From positions 1 to 9,300 of the forward strand of contig DATKMG010000413.1 in assembly GCA_035541995.1 (NCBI GenBank): a DNA stretch of 9,300 nt, in the 5' to 3' direction. The stretch comes from DATKMG01 sp035541995 (GTDB lineage Bacteria > Acidobacteriota > Terriglobia > Versatilivoradales > Versatilivoraceae). This document shows positions 1 to 6,324 of this stretch, piece after piece. The notes under the pieces were generated by a model, which did not search any database, had not been told where the DNA came from, and saw only the letters and a list, made by a program, of their open reading frames with translations. The position numbers and the translations under genes are program-made. The stretch's first letter is position 1. Each line of letters starts with the position of its first letter.

Positions 1-351
1 GTCATGTCGAACCATGAAGATCAGATCGGAGCTACATTCTTTCGAAAGGGCAATAATGGCAACATCTCTAGGAGCATGGGTAATTTTCCCTTCCACGGAA
101 ATTTCCGGGGGTAGCTTGGAAAAACAGTCTCTTAGCTTCAGTTCTGCGGCTGCCTCGTCCTGCTTCCCTTGGTCCCTATGCTCTTCTGCATACATCCAAT
201 TCATGCCCAGACTGCTGGGCGGTGCAGTCTCGAGGTTACATTGCAGGATCAGCCGGGCACCAAAATGCCTGCAAACCAATGTTGCGAATTGGAGCTCCTG
301 ATCTGTTGTACGATAAACGTCAACTGGACACAGGATTGTTTTGATTTCCAC
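1..351 (-). CDS. Universal stress protein (UspA-like), C-terminus cut by window edge
   Basis: An open frame of 117 codons runs on the minus strand from a GTG at 351 and leaves the window at position 1 without a stop. An in-frame TAA lies a few codons upstream (near 379-381), and the GTG is the only usual start codon after it. AAGGGGG at 360-366, 8 nt before the GTG, serves as ribosome binding site. The protein opens with VEIKTILCPVD, the first beta strand and conserved Asp of the UspA fold. It continues with an amphipathic helix ending in RHFGARLILQ (about 28-37) and a long variable middle rich in E/K/Q (about 55-75). It ends in ITHAPRDVAIIALSKECSSD followed by LIFMVRHD, matching the family pattern of a strand, a helix and DLIVMGxHG. 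The Gly-rich ATP-binding motif GxxGx9GS/T would lie beyond the edge, so an ATP-binding or non-binding type cannot be assigned. USPs are cytoplasmic stress and energy-state proteins. Family call is fairly secure; exact role unknown. Confidence 0.8.
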   Translation of the reverse strand, partial: MEIKTILCPVDVYRTTDQELQFATLVCRHFGARLILQCNLETAPPSSLGMNWMYAEEHRDQGKQDEAAAELKLRDCFSKLPPEISVEGKITHAPRDVAIIALSKECSSDLIFMVRHD

Positions 352-642
352 GAGTGCAGCCCCCTTTTTGAAATCTGTTTAAAGCAACAAGAGACCGGAA
401 TATCTTCCCAGGCTCATGTAGAAATTGCTAATCTTTGCATTCGCTCCGGCGAGATCCGGGTCAGATGTCGGGTCGGCGAAACCCGCAAGACTCAAGATCT
501 GAATTGAAATGCCAAATCGTACCATTCCAGAGAAGTTCTTGTACTGTTTAAAAATGCTGAAATTGCCCCGGACGCGTGGGATTGCACCCGGGTATTAACT
601 TGTTCCCTGGATTATCTCATTTTATTCTCAGGAGGAGTAGAT
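352..642. other. Divergent intergenic region between usp-like gene and glycosidase gene
   Basis: This stretch separates two genes that point away from each other, so promoters for both should lie here. I see AT-rich patches around 365-385 and 543-560 but no -35/-10 pair good enough to call on either strand. No coding frame with protein-like composition is visible; plus-strand frames entering from the left are antisense to the stress-protein gene. Confidence 0.5.
630..637 (+). promoter_or_regulatory. Strong ribosome binding site of the glycosidase-like gene
   Basis: AGGAGGAG lies 5 nt before the ATG at 643. This near-perfect anti-16S match fixes the start of the 643-2346 gene and suggests efficient translation. 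Confidence 0.85.
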
Positions 643-2346
643 ATGAAGCGGTATCTGTTCTTAGCATTAGTTATTCTTTTCGTTCTTATCGGGAGTTCCG
701 GCGGCGATAACAAAAAGGTATACCCTTATCGCTGGGTTCGAGTGGGAAGTGGTCTTCGGTCAGATAAAGATGTCGAGAAAATTCGGCAAATTGCCCAGAC
801 TGCCTCCCAACACGGGCTGAATGGCATTCTTCTGTCGTCGGGGCTGGATACGATGGACCTGCAACCTTCCGAATTCTACCAGAGACTGCAGAAAGTCAAG
901 GAGCTCGGTGCGTCTTTTGGTCTGGAGATCATTCCCTCTTTTATGTCGGTTGGTTACGGAGGAGCGGTCCTGGCTCATGACAAAAACCTGGCGGCAGGGC
1001 TACCGGTGAAGGATGCACTTTTTATAGTAGAGAACAGCGAGGCGAGATTGACTGCCGACCCCCCGGTACGATTGGTTAATGGAGGATTTGAGAAATCGTC
1101 CCAAGATGGGCTGGACGGTTTTCTACTATCAGGCAAACTCGGACAGTTTGTGTCTGTAGATACTAACACGTTCAAGGAAGGGAAGGCTTCGTTGCGGTTT
1201 GATAACTTTCGGAATGCCCCGGACGAAACCGTCAACATCGATCAGGATGTCCAGGTTCATCCTTATCGTCATTATCGGTTGAGCTGTTGGGTGAAAGCGG
1301 AGAACCTGAAACCGTCGGATCCGTTTGGAGACAGCAACTTTCAATTGAAGGTCCTGGGCGGAGACGAACAACGTCCCTTGCAGTATGAAAATCCCAAGCT
1401 CTCACCGACGGATGACTGGCACAAAGTCACCGTCGGGTTTAACACGTGGAATTATGACAAGGTACGGATTATGCCCTCGGTTTCCGGAGGAGGGAACGGT
1501 AAATTCTGGATTGATGACCTCAATCTCGATGAGGTTGGGCTGATCAACGTCCTCAGGCGGCCGGGGACACCCATAACGGTCAGAGGTGAGTCCAGCGGGA
1601 TGACCTACCAGGAGGGCCGCGATTTTGTAAAAGTTTTGGATCCCATAATGAATTTTCGCTACGACCACGAGGGGCCGCCAATCGAAATCGTAGCCGGAAG
1701 CCGGATTCCGGAAGGCGAACGGCTTCGGGTTAGTTTTTACCATGGGACTTTCATTTACAACGACCAGACGCCCATTTGCATGTCAGAGCCCAAGCTTTAT
1801 GAAATCTGGAGGAAGCAAGCCCGTCTAGTGCAGCAGGCCCTCTCACCTAAATACTATATGCTCAATATGGACGAGATCCGGACAGGCGGTTCCTGCGAAG
1901 CCTGCAAGAGACGGAATATGACAATGGGACAGATTCTAGGCGATACGTTGACCAAGCAATTCAATCTACTAAAGGAAGCGAATCCGAAGGCTGAAATCTT
2001 TGTCTGGTCGGACATGCTCGATCCCAATCATAACGCTGGTCCTGATCAAAAGTGGTACTACCTCGCCGAAGGGACCTATGTCGATTCGTGGAAGTATATC
2101 CCCAAGGGGATGAACATTGTGTGCTGGTACTACGAAATGCGGGTCCCCAGTCTCAAGCACTTCTCCAGCTTGGGTTTTCGAACGATGGCCGGCTCCTACT
2201 ATGATGGAGATAATCTTGACAACCCGAAAGGATGGCTGGAGGCTCTGGACAATACGCCGGGCGCCTGCGGAATCCTCTATACCACGTGGCTCAACAAGTA
2301 TGATCTATTGGGACCTTTTGGAGATCTGGTATCAAAGAGGGAATAA
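643..2346 (+). CDS. Secreted GH20-like glycoside hydrolase with an inserted carbohydrate-binding-like region
   Basis: Protein of 567 residues with a Sec signal peptide: MKRY, a hydrophobic core at about 4-17, then small residues SSGG near 18-21. There is no lipobox Cys. Residues 28-140 look like the first half of a TIM barrel (GLNGILLSS, LGASFGLEIIPSF). Residues about 142-298 resemble a CBM4/9-type jelly roll (VNGGFE, GKASLRFDN, YRLSCWVKAE, FWIDDLNLDEV). The barrel seems to resume later (KYYMLNMDEIR 403-413, EIFVWSDM 451-458, NIVCWYYEM 491-499, GILYTTWLNKY 543-553). D410-E411 is placed like the catalytic Asp-Glu pair of GH20 and related hexosaminidases. It probably hydrolyses an exported or environmental glycan, perhaps with terminal amino sugars, but the substrate is not readable from sequence. 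Start supported by the AGGAGGAG at 630-637. Transcribed alone; a terminator follows. Could also be an uncharacterised GH clan member rather than true GH20. Confidence 0.8.
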   Translation: MKRYLFLALVILFVLIGSSGGDNKKVYPYRWVRVGSGLRSDKDVEKIRQIAQTASQHGLNGILLSSGLDTMDLQPSEFYQRLQKVKELGASFGLEIIPSFMSVGYGGAVLAHDKNLAAGLPVKDALFIVENSEARLTADPPVRLVNGGFEKSSQDGLDGFLLSGKLGQFVSVDTNTFKEGKASLRFDNFRNAPDETVNIDQDVQVHPYRHYRLSCWVKAENLKPSDPFGDSNFQLKVLGGDEQRPLQYENPKLSPTDDWHKVTVGFNTWNYDKVRIMPSVSGGGNGKFWIDDLNLDEVGLINVLRRPGTPITVRGESSGMTYQEGRDFVKVLDPIMNFRYDHEGPPIEIVAGSRIPEGERLRVSFYHGTFIYNDQTPICMSEPKLYEIWRKQARLVQQALSPKYYMLNMDEIRTGGSCEACKRRNMTMGQILGDTLTKQFNLLKEANPKAEIFVWSDMLDPNHNAGPDQKWYYLAEGTYVDSWKYIPKGMNIVCWYYEMRVPSLKHFSSLGFRTMAGSYYDGDNLDNPKGWLEALDNTPGACGILYTTWLNKYDLLGPFGDLVSKRE

Positions 2347-2417
2347 TTCCTCCAACCCTGGAGTGCCGCGTGCCCTCATGTCGGCTAGAATCTGTGGTCG
2401 AAATTGAGCAGGTGTTA

Positions 2418-2456
2418 CCACACTTGATTCAGTTCTTGAATCAAGCGTGGGCTTTT
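2418..2456 (+). terminator. Rho-independent-type terminator after the glycosidase-like gene
   Basis: CCAC (2418-2421), one A/C mismatch, then the 9-bp arm CTTGATTCA (2423-2431) pairs across a 5-nt loop with TGAATCAAG (2437-2445) and GTGG (2447-2450). The stem is followed by GCTTTTC. It lies about 70 nt after the stop at 2346. The T run is short, so termination may be partial. Confidence 0.7.
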
Positions 2457-2567
2457 CAAAAGGGCTCGAATGCCCACGGCAACTGCCAAGAGCGCGGTAA
2501 CCGTGGCTAGCAAAACTCGATTTGCATGAAAGTGCCGGATGAGCTTTTCATGTTCACCACCGGCGAC
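2457..2567. other. Gene-free stretch with several short inverted repeats
   Basis: No coding frame is convincing here. Visible pairings are CCACGG (2474-2479) with CCGTGG (2501-2506), CATGAAAG (2525-2532) with CTTTTCATG (2544-2552, one bulge), and GCCGG (2534-2538) with CCGGC (2560-2564). The last two interlock and cannot form together. The stretch abuts the repeat element at 2568 and may be part of a larger composite. Confidence 0.4.
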
Positions 2568-2677
2568 GAAAATGCTGGTCTTGGGGGGAGTGTGGGAGCC
2601 GATCTCCGAGCGGCGATAAGTTTAGATTCGGAGGTCGCCGCGCAGGAGTGCTGCTCCCACATTAGAACCGCATTTTC
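2568..2677. repeat. REP/MITE-like intergenic repeat, copy 1 (110 bp)
   Basis: The ends are inverted copies: GAAAATGC (2568-2575) and GCATTTTC (2670-2677), extended imperfectly inward (TGGT against AACC). Inside, TGTGGGAGC (2591-2599) pairs perfectly with GCTCCCACA (2653-2661). Within that, GATCTCCGA (2601-2609) pairs with TCGGAGGTC (2628-2636) with one G-T. The element therefore folds on itself as nested stems. Its left end, GACGAAAATGCTGG, recurs at 4442-4455 and its right end is related to 4524-4540, so two copies of one family occur in the window. No transposase and no clear target duplication are seen. Confidence 0.6.
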
Positions 2678-2891
2678 ATGAAAGCCTCTCATGTCTTCCA
2701 AGGCCGAGGGAGGGTCGAGGCGTCCAACATGGGGTCTGAATGAGTAACGCAATTGTGTTGCTTTTCAGCAAGCGTGAGTCCGCTCATCCGGCTCGCACTA
2801 CCATCGCGGTGGTGACTGTACTTCCCTCACATTGGTGAGTTTCGTTAGCAGAGGAACAGAATCTTATCAGGGGTGGTGTGCTACCTTTGGA
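2678..2891. other. Gene-free stretch between repeat copy 1 and the SDR gene's 3' end
   Basis: No plausible gene is seen. Small hairpins occur: TTGCT/AGCAA at 2758-2771, CACTACC/GGTGGTG at 2796-2814 (one wobble, 5-nt loop), and CTCAC/GTGAG at 2826-2839 followed by TTTCGTT. Any of them could end transcription of the minus-strand SDR gene or catch plus-strand read-through, but none has a proper T tract on the minus strand. Confidence 0.4.
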
Positions 2892-3791
2892 TCAACTGCC
2901 GTCTTGGGTCGGCTTCACATCCAGAACGCGTTTGACCAAGGAATCGAAGACGCGGTCAGGTAACATCCACTTCAGAGCCAAAAAGATCTTGGCGTGGAAT
3001 GGTGCGACGTAGCGGAGCCTCGGCTTTCGATCTGTGAGACCTCTTAGGATAAGCCGTGCGATCACTTCAGGTTGGGCAGCGATCCGGCGAGCCCGAGCCT
3101 GGTTCTTATTGAGGTGCTGTAATACGGGTGCATAAGGCCCAGGATTCGTCCAGAGCGAGGCCGACATTTGGTCGGCTGCTTGCATGAATTCCGTGAGGAT
3201 CAGGCCGGGCTCGATCAGGACTACCTTGATTCCGAAGGCCGATAACTCCCCTCTTAACCCGTCTGAAATCGCTTCTAAAGCATGCTTGGTAGCATCGTAG
3301 ATGGAAGAGTAGGGCCGGGCGATGCGGCCGGCCACGGAGCTGACATTGATGATCCTCCCCTTACCCTGTGTTCGCATAACGGGGGCCACCAGTTGCGTCA
3401 GTCCAATGAGCCCAAACAAATTGACTTCGAAATTGGCACGGATGGCTTCCAGGGACACGATCTCGATAGGCCCACGTTGTCCGTAACCTGCATTGTTGAC
3501 CAAGGCATCGATACGCTGAAAAGTGTCTAACGTTTCATGAACTATTCGTTGTCGGTCGGCCTCGGAGGTGATATCGGCGGGGATCAGGAGAACTGGTGGT
3601 CTTGTCGTCTCGCCCCTTCCCGGCGGGTTTTGATCCTGCAACTCCTTTTTCAATGCCACCAGTCTCTCGGTACGTCGCGCTACAAGAACCAAATGAGCGC
3701 CCTGACTTGCTAGAAGCCTCGCTGTTGCATCACCGATACCTGCAGAGGCCCCGGTGACGATGATGACCTGGCCGCGAATCGTTTCTGGCAT
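2892..3791 (-). CDS. Short-chain dehydrogenase/reductase (SDR), classical type
   Basis: Protein of 299 residues with a Rossmann fold and the full classical SDR signature: TGASAGIG (13-20) for NAD(P) binding, NNAG (99-102), the structural Asn N124, catalytic S152, Y165 and K169 in YDATK, and PG at 195-196. ARR at 38-40 after the second strand suggests a preference for NADP(H), as the Arg residues can hold the 2'-phosphate. The tail (about 245-295: RLILRGLTDRKPRLRYVAP, then a hydrophobic LALKWMLPDRVFDSL) resembles the membrane-proximal C-terminus of lipid- or steroid-type SDRs, so a hydrophobic alcohol or ketone substrate is possible but unproven. The gene follows the zinc-ribbon gene by 16 nt and has no clear ribosome binding site of its own, so translational coupling is likely. 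Cytoplasmic or membrane-associated. Family certain, substrate unknown. Confidence 0.93.
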   Translation of the reverse strand: MPETIRGQVIIVTGASAGIGDATARLLASQGAHLVLVARRTERLVALKKELQDQNPPGRGETTRPPVLLIPADITSEADRQRIVHETLDTFQRIDALVNNAGYGQRGPIEIVSLEAIRANFEVNLFGLIGLTQLVAPVMRTQGKGRIINVSSVAGRIARPYSSIYDATKHALEAISDGLRGELSAFGIKVVLIEPGLILTEFMQAADQMSASLWTNPGPYAPVLQHLNKNQARARRIAAQPEVIARLILRGLTDRKPRLRYVAPFHAKIFLALKWMLPDRVFDSLVKRVLDVKPTQDGS

Positions 3792-3807
3792 GGACTGAAT
3801 TCATGGA

Positions 3808-4335
3808 CTAGGGTTGCGCCGTAGCCATTTTCTCCTGAAAATACAATTCTCCGCGCCTGGACAGCAACACCCATAAGCCATAAATACCGAGGAGTGTCCC
3901 GAATGGAGGATGAATCAAGTTTAGTACACTCAGAACGATGGTCAGTGGCTTGGCCCAATTCCGAAAATTCAACAGCCCGTATCCAGCGATCATCCCGGGC
4001 ACAGAGAAAATCAGCAGGACCATAGCAATCAGAAACCCAATGCCTGAGGCCAGATGGGGAAACCGGAAGGGCAGACCTTCTAAATGCAGGCCGGCCAATC
4101 CGTATCCGATGGAAGAGAAAAACGCGAATACTGAAACTCCGGCAATTGCGCCGAGAGCACCGAACACCAGGTATAGCCAGCTCAGCACCTTGAAATGAGT
4201 TCCCATGCTTTCATCGATCGCAGGCTTGACTGGCGTCAGAGAAGTTGGAGTGGATGGAGGTTGAATCTGCGCCCCACAACGGCTGCAAAAGCGCCCCGCC
4301 TCAGAAATGGTCGCACCACAATTCGTGCAATACAT
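3808..4335 (-). CDS. Zinc-ribbon membrane protein of unknown function
   Basis: Protein of 175 residues. The N-terminus MYCTNCGATISEAGRFCSRC is a zinc ribbon with Cys at 3, 6, 17 and 20 (CxxC, 10 residues, CxxC), as in the zinc_ribbon_2 family. A Pro/Thr/Ser linker (about 25-45) leads to three or four membrane segments: about 50-73, 95-121, and 129-158, which may be two short passes around HPPF at 142-145. The ribbon should face the cytoplasm. Such ribbon-plus-membrane proteins are common in Acidobacteriota and other phyla and mostly uncharacterised; a regulatory or scaffold role is only a guess. Start supported by GAAAGG at 4344-4349, 8 nt before the ATG, with an inverted repeat just upstream (4351-4379). 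Lies 16 nt upstream of the SDR gene, so the two probably form one operon. Confidence 0.85.
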   Translation of the reverse strand: MYCTNCGATISEAGRFCSRCGAQIQPPSTPTSLTPVKPAIDESMGTHFKVLSWLYLVFGALGAIAGVSVFAFFSSIGYGLAGLHLEGLPFRFPHLASGIGFLIAMVLLIFSVPGMIAGYGLLNFRNWAKPLTIVLSVLNLIHPPFGTLLGIYGLWVLLSRRGELYFQEKMATAQP

Positions 4336-4350
4336 AAACTCGACCTTTCT

Positions 4351-4379
4351 TCGCTACTACGTCCACAAAGGGGTAGCGA
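4351..4379 (-). promoter_or_regulatory. Leader inverted repeat before the zinc-ribbon gene
   Basis: TCGCTAC (4351-4357) and GTAGCGA (4373-4379) are perfect 7-bp inverted copies separated by 15 nt. On the transcript the stem ends one base from the GAAAGG ribosome binding site. It could be an operator half-site pair or an RNA hairpin that influences translation. Nothing else identifies a ligand or regulator. Confidence 0.4.
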
Positions 4380-4444
4380 TCATGTTAGGTGAGGAGAATC
4401 CTTAAGAGAGCGCCCCATGACCTTTTTGGGTCAACACGGTCGAT

Positions 4445-4533
4445 GAAAATGCTGGGGAACGGGACGAGGGCGTCCTGGCTCCAGTATGATGGAGACGCCG
4501 CGCCCTCGCGGCGCCCGTGAAAACCGTAATTTC
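4445..4533. repeat. REP/MITE-like intergenic repeat, copy 2 (89 bp)
   Basis: The left end GATGAAAATGCTGG (4442-4455) matches copy 1 at 13 of 14 bases. The right end (AAACCGTAATTTC, then AAGAGAG) matches copy 1 at about 15 of 20. The centre differs from copy 1 but is equally self-complementary. ACGGG (4459-4463) pairs with CCCGT (4514-4518). Inside are two hairpins: CTCCA/TGGAG (4479-4483 with 4490-4494, extendable by GGCGT/ACGCC) and CGCCGCG/CGCGGCG (4496-4502 with 4507-4513, 4-nt loop). It lies between the ribF 3' end and the zinc-ribbon gene promoter region. Confidence 0.6.
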
Positions 4534-4616
4534 AAGAGAGACTGAAATAGCCATATTGCCTGTAATTCAACCCTAATGGAATTGGGGCGACAGAGCGCAG
4601 CAATCATCTTCAAATC

Positions 4617-4638
4617 CCACTGCCGTAAAAGGCAGTGG
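4617..4638 (-). terminator. Stem-loop directly after ribF
   Basis: CCACTGCC (4617-4624) and GGCAGTGG (4631-4638) form a perfect 8-bp stem with a 6-nt loop, starting one base after the ribF stop codon. On the minus strand it is followed by GATTTG, a weak T stretch, so it may be a terminator or a 3'-end stabilising hairpin. Confidence 0.6.
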
Positions 4639-4639
4639 T

Positions 4640-5647
4640 TTAATCGGGAGGTCCAGCCTTAACAGGCCCTCCAGAAGACATCTGAATCCGAGATAGAGGC
4701 CTGGACTGTTGGCCATGGAACCTTTCAAGGCGTCGGAAGAAAAGCCTGGTCTGCTGACAGTCCATTTGAATCTGCGACTTGAGCTGTTGAATTGAATCAA
4801 ACTTCTGCTCACTCCTTAGCCGGTGTACAAAAGAAAGCTCCATTTGTGCAGGGGGCGAAGAAATCTCGATATCGAGAACATGAGTCTCGATAGTCAAGTT
4901 CCGACCCGAAACGGTCGGCCTCCGGCCGACGTTGGAGACAGAAGGGTAAATCTGACCCTCGATTGCTGTCAAGGTGACATACACTCCAGATTGAGGAATT
5001 ACTTGATTGGCAGGGGCCAGATTCAAGGTGGGAAAAAGTAGCTTCCGCCCAATTCCCTCGCCTGAGACGACAGGACCGAGCAAGCTATAATAGCGCCCAA
5101 GCAGGCGGTTCGCCTGACTAATCCGGCCGGTCTGAATCAGCTCTCTAATCCAGGTACTGCTGATCCGGCAACCGCGAATAATGATCTCAGGGATCACGTG
5201 GACCGTGAAATCCAGCTCTGCAGCCATCTGGCGTAATAGGTTGACATCCCCCGAACGTTGGTGTCCAAACACGAAATTCTTGCCGACAAAGATATGCTGC
5301 ATTCTAAGAGCCGAGCTGAGTATCTCTTTCACGAAGCTCCTGCCACTCAAGCGAGAGAGTGTCTGGTCAAATCGAAGCACCAGCAAGAGATCGATGCCCA
5401 GATTTTCAATCAAGTGAGTCTTCTCAGTGCCGGGAGTAATCATGGAGGGCGCCTTTTCCGGATTGAGAATCTCCAGGGGGTGCGGCTGGAATGTGATTAG
5501 CAGCGAACGGGTTCCCGTATTTCGAGACGTCGTAATGACATCGTCCAGGATTTGTCGATGTCCCAAATGAAGCCCGTCGAAATTCCCGATGGTCAGAGAG
5601 GTGCGCTCGGGGAAGGAATAGTCTCTGTAGTCGTAGAGAATCTGCAT
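4640..5647 (-). CDS. ribF: Bifunctional riboflavin kinase / FMN adenylyltransferase
   Basis: Protein of 335 residues, near the usual 300-320. It phosphorylates riboflavin to FMN and adenylates FMN to FAD in the cytoplasm. The N-terminal FAD synthetase domain (about 15-180) has GNFDGLHLGH (21-30, the nucleotidyltransferase HxGH signature), FQPHP (53-57), VGKNFVFG (121-128) and ISSTWIREL (162-170). The C-terminal riboflavin kinase domain (about 184-308) has GRKLLFPTLNL (200-210), YPSVSNVGRRPT (234-245) and IETHVLD (253-259), which carries the likely catalytic Glu at 254. The kinase motif reads LLFPTLN where GFPTAN is usual; the key PT-N residues are kept. A Gln/Pro/Ser-rich tail (about 311-335) extends past the domain. 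The gene follows the DUF1844 gene by 25 nt, in the same operon. Its own ribosome binding site is weak (AGAGG, well upstream), so coupling to the upstream gene is plausible. Confidence 0.97.
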   Translation of the reverse strand: MQILYDYRDYSFPERTSLTIGNFDGLHLGHRQILDDVITTSRNTGTRSLLITFQPHPLEILNPEKAPSMITPGTEKTHLIENLGIDLLLVLRFDQTLSRLSGRSFVKEILSSALRMQHIFVGKNFVFGHQRSGDVNLLRQMAAELDFTVHVIPEIIIRGCRISSTWIRELIQTGRISQANRLLGRYYSLLGPVVSGEGIGRKLLFPTLNLAPANQVIPQSGVYVTLTAIEGQIYPSVSNVGRRPTVSGRNLTIETHVLDIEISSPPAQMELSFVHRLRSEQKFDSIQQLKSQIQMDCQQTRLFFRRLERFHGQQSRPLSRIQMSSGGPVKAGPPD

Positions 5648-5672
5648 GAAGTCAAGTCAAGGCCTCTGGCTT

Positions 5673-6089
5673 CTATAACTTGATTTGATTGCTTGCCTGC
5701 AAGTAGCTGAGCTTCAGCTCATAAAGTGAAGCCTCCAATAACTGGGCTTCTTCTGCATCGAGGTTGCCCTTGGTCTTGTCGTTGAGGACTTCCAATATGT
5801 CGATGCTCTGCTTAGCGGCGCGCAGGTCCTTTTCAGCCTTGTTTGTCACCGGGTTGGCCAAAATGCCCAGTTGAACGAGGGCATTCATCCGAAAAGAAAA
5901 AACCAAGGTTTTAAAGTCCATCGACAATTCCGGCTCTTCCTTAGGGGATGAAGCTTCGGTCGCATGTTGCTCATGAACAGCTTCATGACTCTGTGTTTCA
6001 TGAGCCTTAGCTGCTTCTTCTTTCAACTCGCCTTCCTCAGTGAGAATCCGGCGATCGGAAACCTTGAATCCACCTTCGGCTTCAGCCAC
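5673..6089 (-). CDS. DUF1844 domain protein
   Basis: Small protein, 138 residues from the GTG at 6089. The N-terminus EGGFKVSDRRILTEEGELKEE is the motif that usually opens this family. A charged, disordered linker rich in Glu, Ala and His follows (about 22-56). The DUF1844 domain lies at about 57-134: MDFKTLVFSFRMNALVQLG, LANPVTNKAEKDL, AKQSIDILEVLNDKTKGNL, then LLEASLYELKLSYL. The domain is helical with a conserved NP-x-T turn. Function is unknown; it occurs mainly in Acidobacteriota and deltaproteobacterial lineages. An ATG at 6104 lies in frame, but a perfect AGGAGG (6096-6101) sits inside that longer version and 6 nt before the GTG, so I choose the GTG. It heads the operon with ribF; the association may reflect position only. 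Confidence 0.88.
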   Translation of the reverse strand: MAEAEGGFKVSDRRILTEEGELKEEAAKAHETQSHEAVHEQHATEASSPKEEPELSMDFKTLVFSFRMNALVQLGILANPVTNKAEKDLRAAKQSIDILEVLNDKTKGNLDAEEAQLLEASLYELKLSYLQASNQIKL

Positions 6090-6093
6090 GGCG

Positions 6094-6101
6094 CTCCTCC
6101 T
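6094..6101 (-). promoter_or_regulatory. Ribosome binding site deciding the GTG start of the DUF1844 gene
   Basis: AGGAGGAG lies 4-6 nt before the GTG at 6089. It would be inside the coding sequence if the upstream ATG at 6104 were used, and that ATG has no good site of its own. Confidence 0.75.
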
Positions 6102-6148
6102 CATTGATCTTCAGACTGCGCAGGATCAAGTCGAATTAGATCCCGCCT

Positions 6149-6157
6149 AGTATACCA
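6149..6157 (-). promoter_or_regulatory. Extended -10 promoter for the DUF1844-ribF operon
   Basis: On the minus strand TGGTATACT gives a -10 hexamer TATACT (5 of 6 to consensus) with a TGn extension. No good -35 lies 16-18 nt upstream, which is typical of extended -10 promoters. Transcription would start near 6142, leaving a leader of about 50 nt before the GTG at 6089. Confidence 0.5.
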
Positions 6158-6324
6158 TAACGGCTTGTTGGCCCGAGGCAATCGGGTTAGGGGGTAAGTA
6201 GTGCAGTCAAAACCCGCGGGGATATAAGCAATGACTGTCTCATGAAATGCGAATTTGGAGGGCAGAACTCCGTGAAGCCGATGGCGTCCGGTCCGCCGCT
6301 CCGGCCTCGTGGAACTCACAGTGC

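Noticed and set aside
14..507. Two overlapping plus-strand frames (14-301 and 169-507).
   Set aside because: They are antisense to the UspA-like gene at 1-351, have Ser/Cys-rich low-quality composition, no ribosome binding site and no recognisable motif.
551..559. AAAATGCTG, resembling the left end of the repeat family.
   Set aside because: Only 9 bases match, there is no right end or structured core nearby, so chance is the simpler explanation.
2507..2752. An 81-residue minus-strand frame.
   Set aside because: It runs straight through repeat copy 1 and its hairpins, with no start signal and no motif.
6101..6319. A 72-residue minus-strand frame just upstream of the DUF1844 gene.
   Set aside because: It would span the likely operon promoter at 6149-6157, has an odd composition and no ribosome binding site.
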